Source of the DNA: Mya arenaria
Lineage: Eukaryota; Mollusca; Bivalvia; Myida; Myidae
DNA length: 64,000 bases
Assembly: GCF_026914265.1 (NCBI RefSeq)
Contig: NC_069133.1
Span: forward strand, 50,481,182-50,545,181
Direction: 5' to 3'
The notes below the pieces were generated by a model, which saw nothing but the letters and a program-made list of their open reading frames with translations, ran no database searches and had not been told where the DNA came from. The translations under genes were made by a program, and so were the position numbers. Shown here piece by piece: positions 1-13,640 of the stretch. Position 1 is the first letter of the stretch. The number at the start of each line of letters is the position of its first letter.

Positions 1-70
1 GATTCGAATTCTACATGCAACGTCACTCGGAGTTGCAAGCAACATTTCAACTTTCACCAGGCTGTAATTT

Positions 71-569
71 CATAAACAAATAAATACATTACAGTTATGC
101 ATTGACTGTGCTGACGGCAAAGAAATAAAACTTCAGGTTATAATAAATAAATAACATACAAAAAATATGTTGGTTTTTTAAACAGCCCCCAAACAATACT
201 TTCTACTTTTATTAACAAACGCATGCCTGGCCAAAGTTTACATAAACAAATAAATACATTACATTTATGCATTGACTGTGCTGACGGCAAAGAAATAAAA
301 CTTCAGGTTATAATAAATAAATAACATACAAAAAATATGTTGTTTTTTTAAACAGCCCCCAAACAATACTTTCTACTTTTATTAACAAACGCATGCCTGG
401 CCAAAGTTTACATAAACAAATAAGTACATTACATTTATGCATTGACTGTGCTGACGGCAAATAAATAAAACTTTAGGTTATAATAAATAAATAACATACA
501 AAAAATATGGGTTTTTTTTAAAAACAGCCCCCAAACAATACTTTCTACTTTTATTAACAAACGCATATA
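71..569. repeat. Tandem repeat, about 170 bp x 3
   Basis: Three consecutive units start near 71, 241 and 411, each opening with CATAAACAAATAA and running through a stretch with AACAGCCCCCAAACAATAC to AACAAACGCAT. The units differ by only a few substitutions and a small indel, so the array is young. The third unit ends near 569 without the final CATGCCTGGCC segment. No coding content is seen in it. Confidence 0.9.
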
Positions 570-1971
570 GCCACTGGTAGCAAACACAAACCGCAGATTT
601 AAACTTAGAGGCATGTCTAAGCCAGTTTCGATTAAAACCATACAGTAACGTTAAATTTCGCCTTTCACCTAAAAAACTAGCATCATAACATTATTAGAGA
701 CAGAAAATGCCAATTCCGACTTTCAGTGTCCTTAATACAAGAAGTAGCATCGCCACTTCAAAGCGACCATACTCTTGCCTGCTACTTTTACTGAGCGTTT
801 TATATTCACTTAAAGATAAGCCTGACTAGAAATTTAAATAATAAGGATAATGTGTCACGGTATCGTCTCGCTCAGACCTCTCAAGAAAGAGTGTGAGTGA
901 TCTGGTCTAGTAAGCTAAGATTGCGAATTACTAAGCCTGTGACACAATTTCAAGTGAAATCTTTTTTGGCGCCCTTCTTTCCCACACCCGCCAAAAAACA
1001 TTCACTTGAAATTATGTTAAAATTCATAAGACGACCAGATAATAAACATAATATTTAAATATTAATGAACATAATTTTTATAAGCTTTCGATCAAATTCT
1101 TACTATACTTATTCATGAAATTTAAGTGGTTAGAACTAAACCCACGTGTAATACAGATCGAATATAGATGTAATGGATTAAAATATAATGAGATGCATAT
1201 ACCTTTAGCTGAGACTTTCAAATTAATTTCATTTTCGTATTTTATTCATTTCTCTGGCAAATTGTTCGAATTTTATCTCATTTCACTACCGTTGGACTAT
1301 GTATAAATAATTTAGTATGATATGGAGGTTAAATTTGAATCAATGTTACTGGATTGCTAGGTCATTAGTATCGCGTTTGACAACATAATGCATCATTTGA
1401 ATTTGAACAAGTAGCCTTTCATACTCAGAAATGTTTAAACAGTGTATGATTTAACTTTTATATTCTAAGTCATTCAAACAAAACGTGACTGTGAACGGGT
1501 AGGGATATAAAGTTATTTCGTAGATTACATAGTTTATAGCGGGAACGACACGTGTGCTCACTTAAAATGCTGACCAAGGCTATAAGACAAGTTGAAATAT
1601 TTCTGGCACTGGTTTAAACTCAGCAAATGTGTAACATACTTATATGAAATAATGTTTATGTTGGCTTTAATTTTTAAACAGTATACACATTGAATTTGAA
1701 AAAAGGTGCTTAAAACTAGTTTGTTCATAAATGTCTGCGTAGGTAATGATTAAGGCTTATGGGTTTCATATCGTTGAAAGGTTTTTGCATGAAGTACTCT
1801 GAATTGCATTTCTTCGCCTGCAGATAGAGTCGGAATCCCGAATAGTTTATTATTATTTGTTTTATTATTAAGTTTTTTTTCATGTTAAAGCATACTTTGA
1901 TAAGATTTACCATTTACGTTTTGACTTTATTCGGGATTGTTGGATAAGAGTGAGGTTGTGAACACAAACTG
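570..1971. other. Non-coding stretch with no gene seen
   Basis: AT-rich sequence. The only ORFs are short ones of about 60 residues without recognisable motifs. The single structured item is the inverted repeat at 947-1012, listed separately. Confidence 0.6.
947..1012. repeat. Inverted repeat with 24-25 bp arms
   Basis: The left arm (947-971, ATTTCAAGTGAA... to ...TTTTTTGGCG) pairs with the right arm (989-1012, CGCCAAAAAA... to ...TTCACTTGAAAT) around a loop of about 17 nt. There are one or two mismatches or bulges. It could be the core of a small palindromic MITE. No clear target-site duplication was found. Confidence 0.75.
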
Positions 1972-2205
1972 TTTTAAACCCCTAGTAAATTTACATTTTA
2001 CTGATCGCTTCAAGGCGGTACCTAACAATCCTTGATAAACACACAAAGTTTTCTATATATTATGTATGTACTGTTTTGTGGTGTTGTTCCATATCACTGG
2101 TTTTTGTGTTCTATGTATTTGGCGTTTATTCCGTGTCATGAATTTTATGCTTAAACGTTCGGCTACTGAACTTGTTTCTTTATTTTTTCATATAAATATT
2201 CAATT
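1972..2205 (+). repeat. Dispersed repeat family R, copy 1
   Basis: This copy carries the family signature CAAGGCGGTACCTAACAATC, followed by a T-rich tract, a TGTTGTTCCAT box and GGCTACTGAACTTGTTTCT. Related copies lie near 12585, 16600, 19240 and 36001. It is an interspersed repeat with no coding potential, probably a retroposon tail or a MITE. Confidence 0.7.
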
Positions 2206-5200
2206 GGCTCGTATTTTTTTCTGCAGGATCAAGTGTGAGTTTTAGCGCCATGAACACTATCAACACCAGTCAGTTATCACTTAGCTTTCACTGCCCGGTC
2301 AAAGGTGGTAACGTGAAAATTTATTTTAATATTTTTGTAATACATCCGTTGTATTTTGGCGTTGTTTGTCTCCCTATGAGCACGTTAGATCAGAAAAAGG
2401 ACCCTCCGAATAAATGTTTGAACTGATTTCGTTTTAATCCTTTTTTAAACACCATGTTAATACCATTATGACATACACTGTTGCAATTCTTGATACATTA
2501 TGTTGAAAAATATTTTACTTCATATAAATCATGACAAATTAATGCCCGACCGTGCTAATTGTTTGGACACGGTCATTTGAAATTGACCATATTCATCGTG
2601 TCCTAGTAAACAAATCGCCTTAGAGTAAGTTCGGCCTTGATTAGTGTACCTGTTAACAATATTGTCGCTCGGTCAGCGGTCCGAACCAGGCTGACTAATT
2701 TTCAGCTAATCCAATTATGTATACAATGGTTGTAGGGTATAAGTTTGTATTCGAATGTAAATACAATGCTTATTTCCTGTTTAAGATATCAAACTAGTAT
2801 CTTTGACTGCCATAATATAAACACTTAACATACATAATCAGCCACAGGGATGTAAAATATATTGCCGAAACAAAACACAATTTGCAGCAGGAATGAGTTG
2901 TTGACAGATTATTCTACGTATATATAAATGTCTATATAAACGCCTCAAATAATTTGACTGTAGTAAAAAAAATCATTTCTGCTCGCAAACTAAAACCTAA
3001 AGTGTGAAATGAATATATTCACTATTATTTAACACTGTATGGAGTAAATATCTCTTTTTGCAGAATCAGAAAGCAATGGTGTAGTATAACTGATGGAGTC
3101 AATTGTGAGTCTGTTACATTATACTTATTTGCCCAGTACTTAATAACTCTTTAAATGTCAATGCTAGTTTCTCTCACTTTGATTATTGAAAACGTTGTGT
3201 GCGCTTATAAAAGGCTGGTTACATGAGGCCAAACAATCTACTGATTTTGTATGTTAACTTGTTGGTAGAATATCGCGGTGATCAACCTGTTCCCATAAAC
3301 AAATGTTTTTAAGTATAAACGAGTTTATTCACAAATACATCGAGGCAAAACTGCACATGAGTAAACAGCGTTTTTATAATGACACACATATAACATAATA
3401 ATCAAGCTAGAATTATACGTATACATTCATGCATCAATACATACATACACATACATATATGTTGTGGTGCGAGCTCACAGGGAGACAAAGTGTTATACAC
3501 GAAAGTCAATTAGTCGAGATCTATTAGCGCCTTAGAAATGGTTGTTTGCAAAACCCCTTGCACAATCCAGGCTGACCAAGTCATTGGATATGTTTAGGTA
3601 CTCTCTACATCTCACAACAAGTCCACATTCACGCAACTTCGATTGTAAACATAATATGCGTAGGATTTACTGCTTTACGCAATATCAGTTAAACCTCTTG
3701 CAATGAAATGACTATTGGTCCAATTGGTAATCGTTCTTTTCTTAAAACATTTGGATTCAGAGTGTAATGGTTTGGCCAACCCCAGTCTCTGGGTGTTAAT
3801 ACAATTTGTTTGCATACATAAGCATGTCTTTTCATTGAATGTTCCTTGGAGTATATGCTTTGATATATAGATGGTTATTTTGACTGATTAATATATAATA
3901 TTATTGTGATCTTCGGTTTATATACATTCAGTTTGCAAAATTAATGATATAAAAAGTTTGGTCGGTCGAAGAAATAGTACGATGTATGGACTTAGTAAAT
4001 GAACTTCATAGATTTTCCGTTCTTATGTCGGCCTTAAGGTATCAACAGGATCCCTACAACTGTTTAGAAAAGAACCACATCCCTATCGTTTAATAACTTT
4101 ATTAATGGTATATATGATGCGTTACAAAACAATGAGGTAACTTTATTAAAAATAATTTGTATATCTTACTGTATAATATCCATTCCAGCCGTCTGTCCTT
4201 TTAACAGATTAATAATAAATTGTTATGTTTACCAGTGTCTTAGACAGTTAATTTAGACAAAATCTGAACACTATCCATCAAATGTTACACCCTATTCAAG
4301 CTTTATTTGAGATTTGGGCTTGATATAAAAGCACAACTGATGAAACCATTTTATCATTAACTGTTTTAATTACATACAGATCAAAATTTCACCGACTTAT
4401 ACATAAAATGTTATGTTATTTCCTTAAGGCTTCCTTCAATTTCGTTTTGTAAAGATGGTCTAATATAGGGATTGCAATATGTATTGACACGAAATTTCAT
4501 TTTTGAACACTTATTGTCACTGTCGAGTAACTATTTACACTCAACAGAAATTATCACATAAAGCACAAGCATACATTTTTATATACAAACTTCACCATAC
4601 ACTAATATTGTCAGGCCTTACAGTTAAAAATCAAAATATAATTAATTTAGATGTATTCTGTTATTCAATTTCTCGATAAACTTGAGTCATGTAGCTAGTG
4701 TACATACGACTTTGATATTTGTGGTGATAATTGTCCTGTCAATTAAATATGGGTTTATAAACATACTCGTACATACATGCATTAATTTATAGATAAATTT
4801 AATTTATATTTATATAGTTAACATGGTTTGTTTTGGTGTATAATATATCCATTGAGGCATCTCTAAACACTGTACTTGATATGTCCACAGGGGCCATGAC
4901 TTTCTAGATGTTTTTGTCAATAAACCTTAAATTTGTAAATCAAGAATGAAAACGTGCATCCCTGGATAGTGATGGCAGAGATATGCTTGCCTTAAGATGC
5001 TTTCAATCAGGTAATTGCCTTCTTCAGCGCCTGTGGTTTTCTCAACATCACTGTCTCAATTATTGCCTTAACTTCACATGAAAGGCTTATCAGTTCTTTT
5101 ATTTTTTTTATCTTCATCGTCCGTCTTTTAACCATCGCCCACTTGTCTCCAGTTACGGTTTTTGAGGTCCATGTTGCAACCTATTGTTATAAAATTTAAA

Positions 5201-7740
5201 GAATACAGATTTGCAATTGTCGGTCGTTCGAACAGTGTGTCGGTCGGACGGTAAGTGTCAGTCGGTCAAATGGTTAGTAATAGACACATTAAAAGTTTAT
5301 CCTATCAATAAACAGGGAACATTTCGACGTAATATCACATACTTACAGTGGCATTATCTATGATCAGTAAATAAATCCTGTTTGATGAGTAAGTACGTCG
5401 CAAGTTGGGGTCACAAGAAGTTATTCTATTTATTATATTTTTTATTATTTTTTGGGGGGAGGGGGTGGGGCATGTCTACACGTACAGAATGGTTAATCAT
5501 ATTCCCAGGATACTCCAATATTCGGTTACATTCAAATATAGTTGGTTGAGGTAACATATATCGTTCTTGTGTGATATGATTGATAAATAATAATATATAT
5601 TAACAATTTACAAGCAACGCGGTTCTTGGAATTCTCCAATAGAGAAATTTCCCCAATTTGAGAGCCCTTTTTTTAATTTATAATGTTTAATAATCTAATA
5701 CTTTAACTAAAAAATAGAAGTATTATTTCATGCTCCTGTTTCAAATATTTGATTGTTTTCCAAATATTTAAATTTTCACCAGTTTACGAAGAATTCTCCA
5801 ATTGGAGTTTGCCCGAAACCACGCGAGGGAAAAATTAGTTTGAAAATTAACTGGATTTGCAATTTTATACCGGATGCTGTTTAAAGGATCAAAATGCATT
5901 TCATTGACAAGTTTAAAAACCCATTAAACTTCTTGCGGTAATATTGCGATTTCTCATCAAATTTCTGGCATCCTTACTTCGAAAACTAAATTTTATCGAT
6001 TCAAGGTTAAACTGTTTTGTTTAGACCTATCGGTCAAGGATCACCCGATCATATTTTTGCCAACGGGGTCACGGACAGCACGCAGAAGAAACAGTGGTTG
6101 GATACAAGGAATTTTCTACCTCTTTTTAAAGAGACACCTTTGTTGTATGGCTCGCTCAATATGAATCATTAATGCACTAGGTACAACATTTTTAGGTACC
6201 TCGGTATGACGCGGCCAGGCATTAAACCCACAAACAACATTTTTGTAGGCGGTCCTCTTAACCCCTAGGCCATGTGGACGGTATTTATGCACGAACTCAA
6301 TATCAGAATCCGGGTAGGGGGGTAGTAGCACCCAACACGCCCTCTTAAACAGTCCATGTATAAAATTAAGTCAAAATCGAAAACGAATGTAATAAGATAA
6401 GCTTAAAATGCATTATTTCGGCTAAGAAATTGTTGCAAAGTTCAAGGGGAGTGTATATGGCATAGTTGCCATTCACAGAAGCGCTCTCTTGTTTTTGCAT
6501 CAACAATAATTTTCTACGTAATGCATCTAAAAAAACTTATATTATAGTTAGTTTACTCTTTGATACCGAAATTGCAGAAGTAAGCATTCCATAAAAATTG
6601 TATGTATCATATTTATGATCAGATTGTGCAAGCCAACTATTCACTTTAATGCGCCATTCATCTGTTCTCACTAGTCTCACTAGTCGGCTAGCAGATATGT
6701 AATCATATTCTCATCCGATTGACAAGCATACTTATGATGAACGCAAATGAGTTTTTTCACACTGTCATCTATCCTGTTCTAATATCACGTAGTTATTAAG
6801 GGACTTGAGGTAATATATGTTTGTTTCCAGACCGTTTCTTGCTAAATTCGTGTTTGCAAATGTCTTGGGCTCATTTAAGTGAGAGTGTAGAGTTGGAATC
6901 ATGCAAGTTACTATGATAAGCGAACAAGAGCCAAGATGACCGCCGTTTTATTCTATATGTGTTATAACTATTTTAGCACAAATGTATTTATATATTCGCT
7001 TTAACATCTGAAGTTTGTTATGAACCAATACCAGGCTTACTAACAAACTGCACATAAAGGCAATCGAAGAACATAATCTAGCGCAATATTTGAAACCTTG
7101 TCTGAAGTACGCTGTTGAAATTGAAGAGCCAATTTTTAGTGTTAACAATAGGCTTGGAATGGGTTTTGCAGACTTGAGATTGCTCAGATTGCCTTGACAG
7201 GCTTGAAAAGGCCGAATAGTTATGTCAAGTATATTGATTTCAACAGTAGCCGAGCGAGTTGGTTCTAGGCCATATTTTAATCGACGTTACCAAATTATCA
7301 ATTAAAAAATGATGGTTGTCAGTCATGGTAATGCTACGAATATTGTGTATTTTTGTTTGTTTTATTTATAATGAAAAAAGCAGGGACAGTGGGTTATTCT
7401 TTTATTTATGTATATGGTTGAAGGCTGGAATTCGGCAACTATGGAAAACTCCAGGCCTCGATTATTACTATCGGCAGGAAAAGATCAAAGTTATTTCGAT
7501 TGTACTGCGAAAAAGGCATAGCCTCAATAGTATTTAGCTTGGAATCTTGAGTATTTGGTTAATGCATTTTTATAACTGACGTTCGGTAGGGTATCACCCA
7601 AGGATATTTGATGCCATTATTTGGGTTTGAAGGAGGCAGCCTGGCTGAATTGCCGTTGCCGTCCATATGTTGAACTTATCTTTGGAACTTTGAACGCGAT
7701 CTGTGAACAAATCAAATATCTGGTAAAATGTTCTTTGTTC
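2206..7740. other. 5.5 kb intergenic stretch with no gene seen
   Basis: AT-rich sequence. ORFs on either strand are under 75 residues and show no domain motif, signal peptide or splice-bounded coding exon that I can defend. A short GTCGGTC-rich patch lies near 5218-5270 and a G-run near 5455-5470. Confidence 0.5.
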
Positions 7741-8765
7741 CTTTGATGTGTACCGCCGCAAATATCAAATTGCTCTTCATTAGCCAACATTAAGCCCTTT
7801 ACCTTTGCCACAAAAGATCCTGTGTTGATCATCGCTATTGTGTCGTTTCGAAGCTTTACAAGTGTTTCGAATTAGAGGCACTCAAGCCTGTTGAATGAGA
7901 TGATAGGATAAAAGTTCATCGTCACTTATTCTGTTTAGAAATGTGTAAAGAAAGATATATTTCCCTTGCGAAATGTTGTTCTTGACGTTATGAACTTATC
8001 TAGTCACTCAGGAAAAGTTAATAAACAGTCTCTAAACACTTTTCAAGAAAATTAGTTCTCGAACAGGACTTAAAACTTGTTCACGAACAGTTCAATAATA
8101 AAAAAAGAACATGTCAAATGCTTAATAAGTTTATAAACTTTGGTAAAGAGTAGTTCAAGAATGCATTATGAACTGTCTAATTTGTGTTTTTTAGTGGCTC
8201 AATACTAATTCAAGAATGCTTAATGAACTGTCAAGTTTTTATTGTGTTCTTGAAAAGTGCGCATCTATACAGAAAATATATCATTTTCTATGCAGAATCA
8301 TACTGAACAAGATCTGTTCTGTGTAGTGAATGATCAAACAGATTTAACGCTCTTTCGTTTTTACAAGACTTTGGGAATTTGTAGACAAAATTTTGGAAAG
8401 GACATAGTAAATCCAATAGACAGAGTTTTAACTCAAGTTTCTGGTAGTAAAGTAAGTATCATTGTAAAACTATAGAGTATAACACAACACCTAATATAGT
8501 AACACAAATTCAACACTTGTCAGTCATAACATTTCATTTTTTTTTCGGATGTTTTTTTTTTGTTTACATACGTATTTAGACAAACTGTAGAACTCTGACT
8601 AAAAAATTAAAATTAAATTATTTTACTTTGTTATTTTCTCGAATAGGTAGTTTATTGGTCTCCGCCACAGACAGCGTGAACATGTTAAACATTTGCTGAT
8701 AGTTGGGATGATCATTAACGTTTGTGGTTCCAATCTTCTTAGCAATAAAGAAATCCATTAATTGT
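7741..8765. repeat. Segmental duplication copy 1, left part (pairs with 14108-14770)
   Basis: From GATGTGTACCGCCGCAAATA onwards this block aligns with 14108-14650, including CTTGCGAAATGTTGTTCTTG and the CACGAACAGTTCAA motifs. It then aligns near 8665-8765 with 14672-14770 through GGATGATCATTAA and AGCAATAA. Copies differ by many substitutions and small indels, so the duplication is old. No coding sequence is recognised. Confidence 0.75.
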
Positions 8766-8771
8766 ATTAAT

Positions 8772-9430
8772 GTATTGTCCAACGTTAAGGTACTTAGTCA
8801 CAGGCCGGGTCGAACTCGTATGGATGAAGGAAAAACGTAACACAAGCTTTGAATGAAAATTGGGCATTTATAAATGCAATAAACCTTTTTTAACGCAATA
8901 TCCTAAAATAAAACATTAGAGTCAATAGCATGTGCATAATAAAATTTCCCGAAATACATATCTGGGTGGACAATCCGCCCTTCTAGAAACAGATTATTTT
9001 GTAAAAATAGTTCCTTACAAAACTGGTGAAGGGAAGAGAAACACAGAATTGTAACAATACATATGGTAAGAAAATATAAAGACAAACATGTACGTACACG
9101 ATGTATCCACAAGACATTAAAACAGTTAGATCGGCTAAATTCTCGACCTTGTTAACTGACAGATAATTGACGGAAGGTGGTGGAGATGGTGGTGGTGGAT
9201 TTTGTAAAAACTGAAATAAAATGCCGAGGCTTTCACCTACGCTTAAAATATATCAGTAATGGCTACAAGATATCGCGATTGGCTGTTCATTGCACTTGAG
9301 ATAAAACTCAAAGGTGATTGGCTGAAGCAATAATTTATGCGGAAGCTTACTTCTGACATGGTGAAATATCACTAAATTTATGTTTGAACAATTCCATAAA
9401 TAATTTTATGTTATCATAAAATTTCATTTA
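8772..9430. repeat. Insertion unit 1 inside duplication copy 1
   Basis: This unit begins TATTGTCCAACGTTAAGGTAC and ends TTATCATAAAATTTCATT. Its first 210 bp match the start of unit 2 (about 9432) and its last 230 bp match the end of unit 2 (about 10265-10500). It is absent from the homologous place near 14770, so it entered copy 1 after the duplication or was lost from copy 2. Confidence 0.7.
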
Positions 9431-9431
9431 T

Positions 9432-10500
9432 GTATTGCCCAACGTCAAGGTACTAAGTCGCAGGCCGGTTCGAACTCGTATGTATGAAGGGAACACGTAT
9501 CACAAGCCTTGAATGAAAATAGGGCAATTAATAATGCCATAAGTGTTTTTACGAAATATCGTTAAATAAAACATAAGATTCAATAGCATGTGTATAATAA
9601 CATTTCACGAAATTCATATATGGGTGGACAATCCGCCACGAGGAGAATCCTCCGTCGCCATCCAGAGAGACTAGACTGCGACCCATTCGGAACTCCTCGG
9701 CCATTTTTTCAAAAACAACCTCGGATGTATGCCGGTACATCTGTTGAAGTAGTCCGTATTTTTTTTAATAAAATCATTAATTAAATGTAGTGTTTAAGAG
9801 TTGTATTCATTGCTCTCAGTTTAAATTGATTGCCGGTGAAGTGTATTATTGCAAACATAATTACGATTCCCAAGAGTTAAGTCATAAATTTTAACTACTA
9901 AATAAGATTACTACGCGATCTATTTGCAGCGGACTTAAACGTACCACTTTTTAAGTGTGTAAACCGTCCATATACATCCGAGGTTGTTTTTGAAAAAATG
10001 GCCGAGGAGTTCCGAATGGACTGCGACCTACTACGAGTTCAACCGCGCTCATAAATGCAAACGGACAAGGAAAGGAATAAACCGTTGGTACGATTAATGG
10101 TTATACACTGGAAAAACGAGCTGAAATAATAAGCTTACTGCATATTCAAATACATTCATGTGGTCGAGAACATGAGGAAAATACTATAAACAAAAACAGC
10201 AATGAAATCAGACTGCGGCCTTAAACCGTCAGAGATTGTACAACAATTCGGCCGGAATAACAAAACTATTTTGTGAAAACTAAGATAAAATGCCGAGGCT
10301 TTGGCCCATGCTAAATATATATATTAGTAGTAGCTACAAGGTATCGCGATTGGCTGTTCAGTGCCACTTGAGATAACACTCAAAGGTGATTGGCTAAAGT
10401 AATAATTTATGTGGGAGCTTACCGCTGACATGGTTAATTTCCACCAAACTAATGTTTGAACAATTCCATATATAATTTTATGTTATCATAAAATTTCATT
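9432..10500. repeat. Insertion unit 2 inside duplication copy 1
   Basis: A second head-to-tail copy of the unit at 8772-9430. It has the same start and the same end, but its middle differs and contains the MITE at 9684-10018. The two units together make about 1.7 kb that interrupts the older duplicated block. Confidence 0.7.
9684..10018. mobile_element. MITE with perfect 47-bp terminal inverted repeats and 10-bp target duplication
   Basis: The left end starts CATTCGGAACTCCTCGGCCA and continues to about 9730. The right end is its exact reverse complement over 47 bp. Immediately outside both ends stands the direct repeat GACTGCGACC (9674-9683 and about 10019-10028). The interior of about 240 bp has no transposase ORF. 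Long TIRs with a 9-10 bp target duplication are typical of Mutator-like non-autonomous elements; that assignment is an inference. Perfect TIRs imply recent mobility. Confidence 0.85.
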
Positions 10501-11165
10501 AATTACTGCTTTCCTTCAAAATTGCCATGTAACTGTACTGCTGGTCGCTTACATCAAAGAAAATTAATATTCGAGAATTAAACATTTGGTCGGCAAAGAA
10601 TCGCTATAACTTGAAGAGTGTAAACTCATCCTAATTTCAAATAATAGTTTATCATTATTTCAAATGATAGTATATAATCATTTAAGTAAATCCCCTTAAT
10701 TGAAAAGGGTAGCCTCATGTCTCTTCCCGCCTTTTTATTGTTAAAGAATCAAAGTCAGTGATGCATAGCTCTGTGATGGAGGCGGTTAGAAAGACACCGT
10801 TCAATTTTGTGTGGAACATTCAACCTGGTGGGTTCATATAAGTCCCGACATGTGGCATTCAAATTATATTTGTGTTAGCAAAAGTATTCAAAATAATGTT
10901 TTACGCGTTAATGTTTCAGTTTTATTCAAAAGAAAACTTTGTTTTTCAGACTAAATGGAGGCAAGTAATAAACAACCAATTGCTCAGCTACCAGTATGTG
11001 ACAAATGTGAGGAGGTCTACCAACCCGTTACCACTATGACCAACCCCTGGTTAACATGCCATTAACGTCCTGTACAATTTCTGTGGGACGTGCTTGCAGC
11101 TTCCCCACTTGTACATTACACAAGTCTCCAATACCTTAAAAAGTGTAATGTGTAAGGGGTTTATT
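10500..11165. repeat. Segmental duplication copy 1, right part (pairs with 14775-15835)
   Basis: Alignment with the second copy resumes after the insertion. Shared landmarks are CGCTTACATCAAAGAAAA, AATAATAGTTTAT, AATCAAAGTCAGTGATGC, GGTTAGAAAGACACC and the exon-like segment at 10950-11150. Copy 2 carries an extra stretch near 15120-15400. Confidence 0.75.
10955..11065 (+). pseudogene. Degenerate B-box/TRIM-like exon fragment, copy 1
   Basis: A good acceptor (GTTTTTCAG at 10941-10949) precedes ATGGAGGC. The 36-residue frame has a CDKCEE motif with following PVTT, which resembles the start of B-box zinc-finger proteins common in bivalves. The frame stops at 11063-11065 where further Cys/His residues would be expected. 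Another frame just downstream shows FCGTC, as if a frameshift separates the two. Family assignment rests on this short motif only. Confidence 0.35.
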
Positions 11166-12584
11166 TATGACATTGTTGAAGTTTGCTTTGTTATAACTGA
11201 CTGGTGCAGGTCATTTGTACCTATCTAAAACACTACAATGCCCATTATAAGAAAGCTAGATCTAAACCGAAGCCACGATCAAATCAATAAAGGTCAAGGA
11301 CGCGTCTCTTTCCGTTTTTCGTACTGCATTTATTACATGCAAAATAACGTGTAAACGTACACACACACAAGATACAGGCAGATGTGAAATGCTCAATAAC
11401 AGCAAATTGACATTTTCTTGTCGAATCGCACTTTTATTCATTGTGCTTGTTTGTCTTTGCTTTGTAACATTTTCGAGCAAAAAATGGGATTGTGATAAAG
11501 GAAATGGGATAAACAGTCCAAGCGATTTCGCCTCCTGATCTGTCATATGTCAAAACGAATTATTTCACGATAGTGTTATTAGATAAGCGTTGACTTCGGA
11601 GCCGGCCTGTCGCATACGATTCCGGGTCTCATTAATAATAATTGTATACATTCAGATATCTGTGCTGCTTTAATTTCTTGACATACAGTCACACACTGCC
11701 ACATAGTCGACTAAACCTTATCAGGGTCTGCGTATCTTGCTGAATTACAAATAACTTTACATGTTTTACTTTTCCATGTAGGTACGTGACAGACATATGT
11801 GCTTTGTTGTGGGGCTATCGAGTTACTAATAGGTGTATGCGCTTGTCATTGCAAGCGTGTAGAAATATAACTGTTCTTTTTATCGTAAGCCGGTAAATGT
11901 GACTGTGACTCATCATTAGCTCTTCTTGTTTAACCCTTTGTAAACCTGTTAGTCGATTATTTGTATAAAACACCTTACATGACAAACTCACAAACTAATT
12001 GATATGGACAAACACCTTACATCGCATATCACTTTTCATTTTGTTTCGCTTTTCACTTTCGTTTCCGACCAGTGGCTAGGTCAGCTCCTGCATGGTTTGA
12101 TACGTAAACAGATTTACATATTTAAGCATGCAATCATCATAAAATCTAATGCCATAATGAAATCTCTTTTAAATGACTTTGTTATTATTTCAAGTACATT
12201 AATAATAAGATTGTATTGGCGATGCTAGACAACTTACTATTATAAAGTAACATTGTTCTCTTAAGAGCATTGTTTAAATAATTGGTGTGTGCCTTCTCCA
12301 AAGCATGTATGTGTATATCACAATGTAAATATTGTGTTTGTCCTCATGGGCCGTATGGCTTTTTGGATATAAAAATAAACCATCTTCAATAAATAATAAA
12401 ATTTGATTGCTATATCGTATTCAAAATGAAACTTGATGTATATTTTTCGTGAATGTATTCTTAGTGTTCATTTGAATTCATCAAGTATTGAACCCTTACA
12501 GTAATAGTATGATATCTAATTATTTATATGCTTTATTCCACTCGACCAATTACGACAGCAGTGTAACGGAGAAGGATTTAGATT
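11166..12584. other. Intergenic stretch with no gene seen
   Basis: AT-rich. ORFs up to 94 residues (minus strand, 11262-11546) show no recognisable domain or consistent splice borders. Confidence 0.5.
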
Positions 12585-13640
12585 TGACTTACATTTCATT
12601 GACCGTTCCAAGGCGGTACCTAACAGTCTTGTTAACATCCCTAGTTTTTTATTTAATATATAATTATGTACTATGGAGTTTTTTTTATGTTGTTTCATGT
12701 TTCAGGGTTAACGTTTAGGTTTTCGACGTCTGTGCTTGTTTCTGTACTTTTCATATAAAAAATGAGTTAGATGTCAAAGATTGAGGTCTAAACACTTAGA
12801 CAAACTAATATTATGCGAATCCTCGAATTACATTGTTGGTTATTGAGGCGACATTGGACGTAATACTTAGAAATATAATACATCACACTTATTTCTCAAT
12901 TTTCTAGAAGTTTTAATGAACCAAGTCTTATATGTTTATTACCTAGAACACTTGCTTTAATGGCAACCCATCAATAATTTTTATAAACGTTAAAACATAG
13001 GATCATTAATAAGGGGGTTCCAGGGATTCAATTATAATCAAAAGTTATTTTTATTGTTAGTGCTTACGACGAATCTCATTATTGTGAACAGGAATCATAT
13101 TCGGATGTGTAAGATGGTAGTATACTGCCTGTTTCCATGCAACCAGAGAAACTATTCTCAGAAGATAAAGACGTTATTTCTTCCGGCAGAGAAAGTCCCA
13201 CTGTCCGTAATTATCATTCAACTTCAGACAAATGCAGAGTTAAGTGTAAAAAAATAATTATGAAGCTATGTAATAAGTGACAGTTACTCAGGAAAAAGAA
13301 GTTAGCAAATCGAAATTTAAGTCTGTATTGTGTAGTATTTATTGGGCACATATCATTGCAAATAAAAATATAATCTCTGTACCGATTCCTGGTAAAAATT
13401 GTCGTTTTGACTGTATAATGAGGGTGATTATGCTCGTTAACAAAAAGGATTCCATTAATATTGAAAATTTAATTCGAATGATTTAGATTCTAAAAACAGT
13501 ACTTCAAGAGATATTGCTTTTTCTTACCTTATATTTACATGATATTTTAGGATTATTCATTCTTAATAACGACGTTCTCATATTAGCCCTAGTATAAAAA
13601 GGACTTACATTTTCAGGATTTCTGAAGGACTAATTAATTC
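12585..13640. repeat. Duplicated block, intact copy (pairs with 19240-19740 and 22430-22960)
   Basis: The block opens with repeat family R (CAAGGCGGTACCTAACA near 12610). It then shares with 19380-19640 the landmarks ATGTCAAAGATTGA, TTTAATGAACCAAGTCTTAT and ACATAGGATCATTAA-like sequence. From about 13080 it aligns with 22430-22960 (CCATGCAACCAGAG, TTCTTCCGGCAGAGAAAG, TACTTCAAGAGATATTGCT). The short frames here are not conserved between copies, so I do not call a gene. Confidence 0.75.

Noticed and set aside
2235..2426. Possible short exon after CTGCAG near 2226
   Set aside because: The 63-residue frame has no motif and no partner exon in phase.
9465..9480. Isolated B-box-like GGTTCGAACTC
   Set aside because: No A box at the right distance and the copy at 8806 has a changed motif. 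Most likely chance within a repeat unit.
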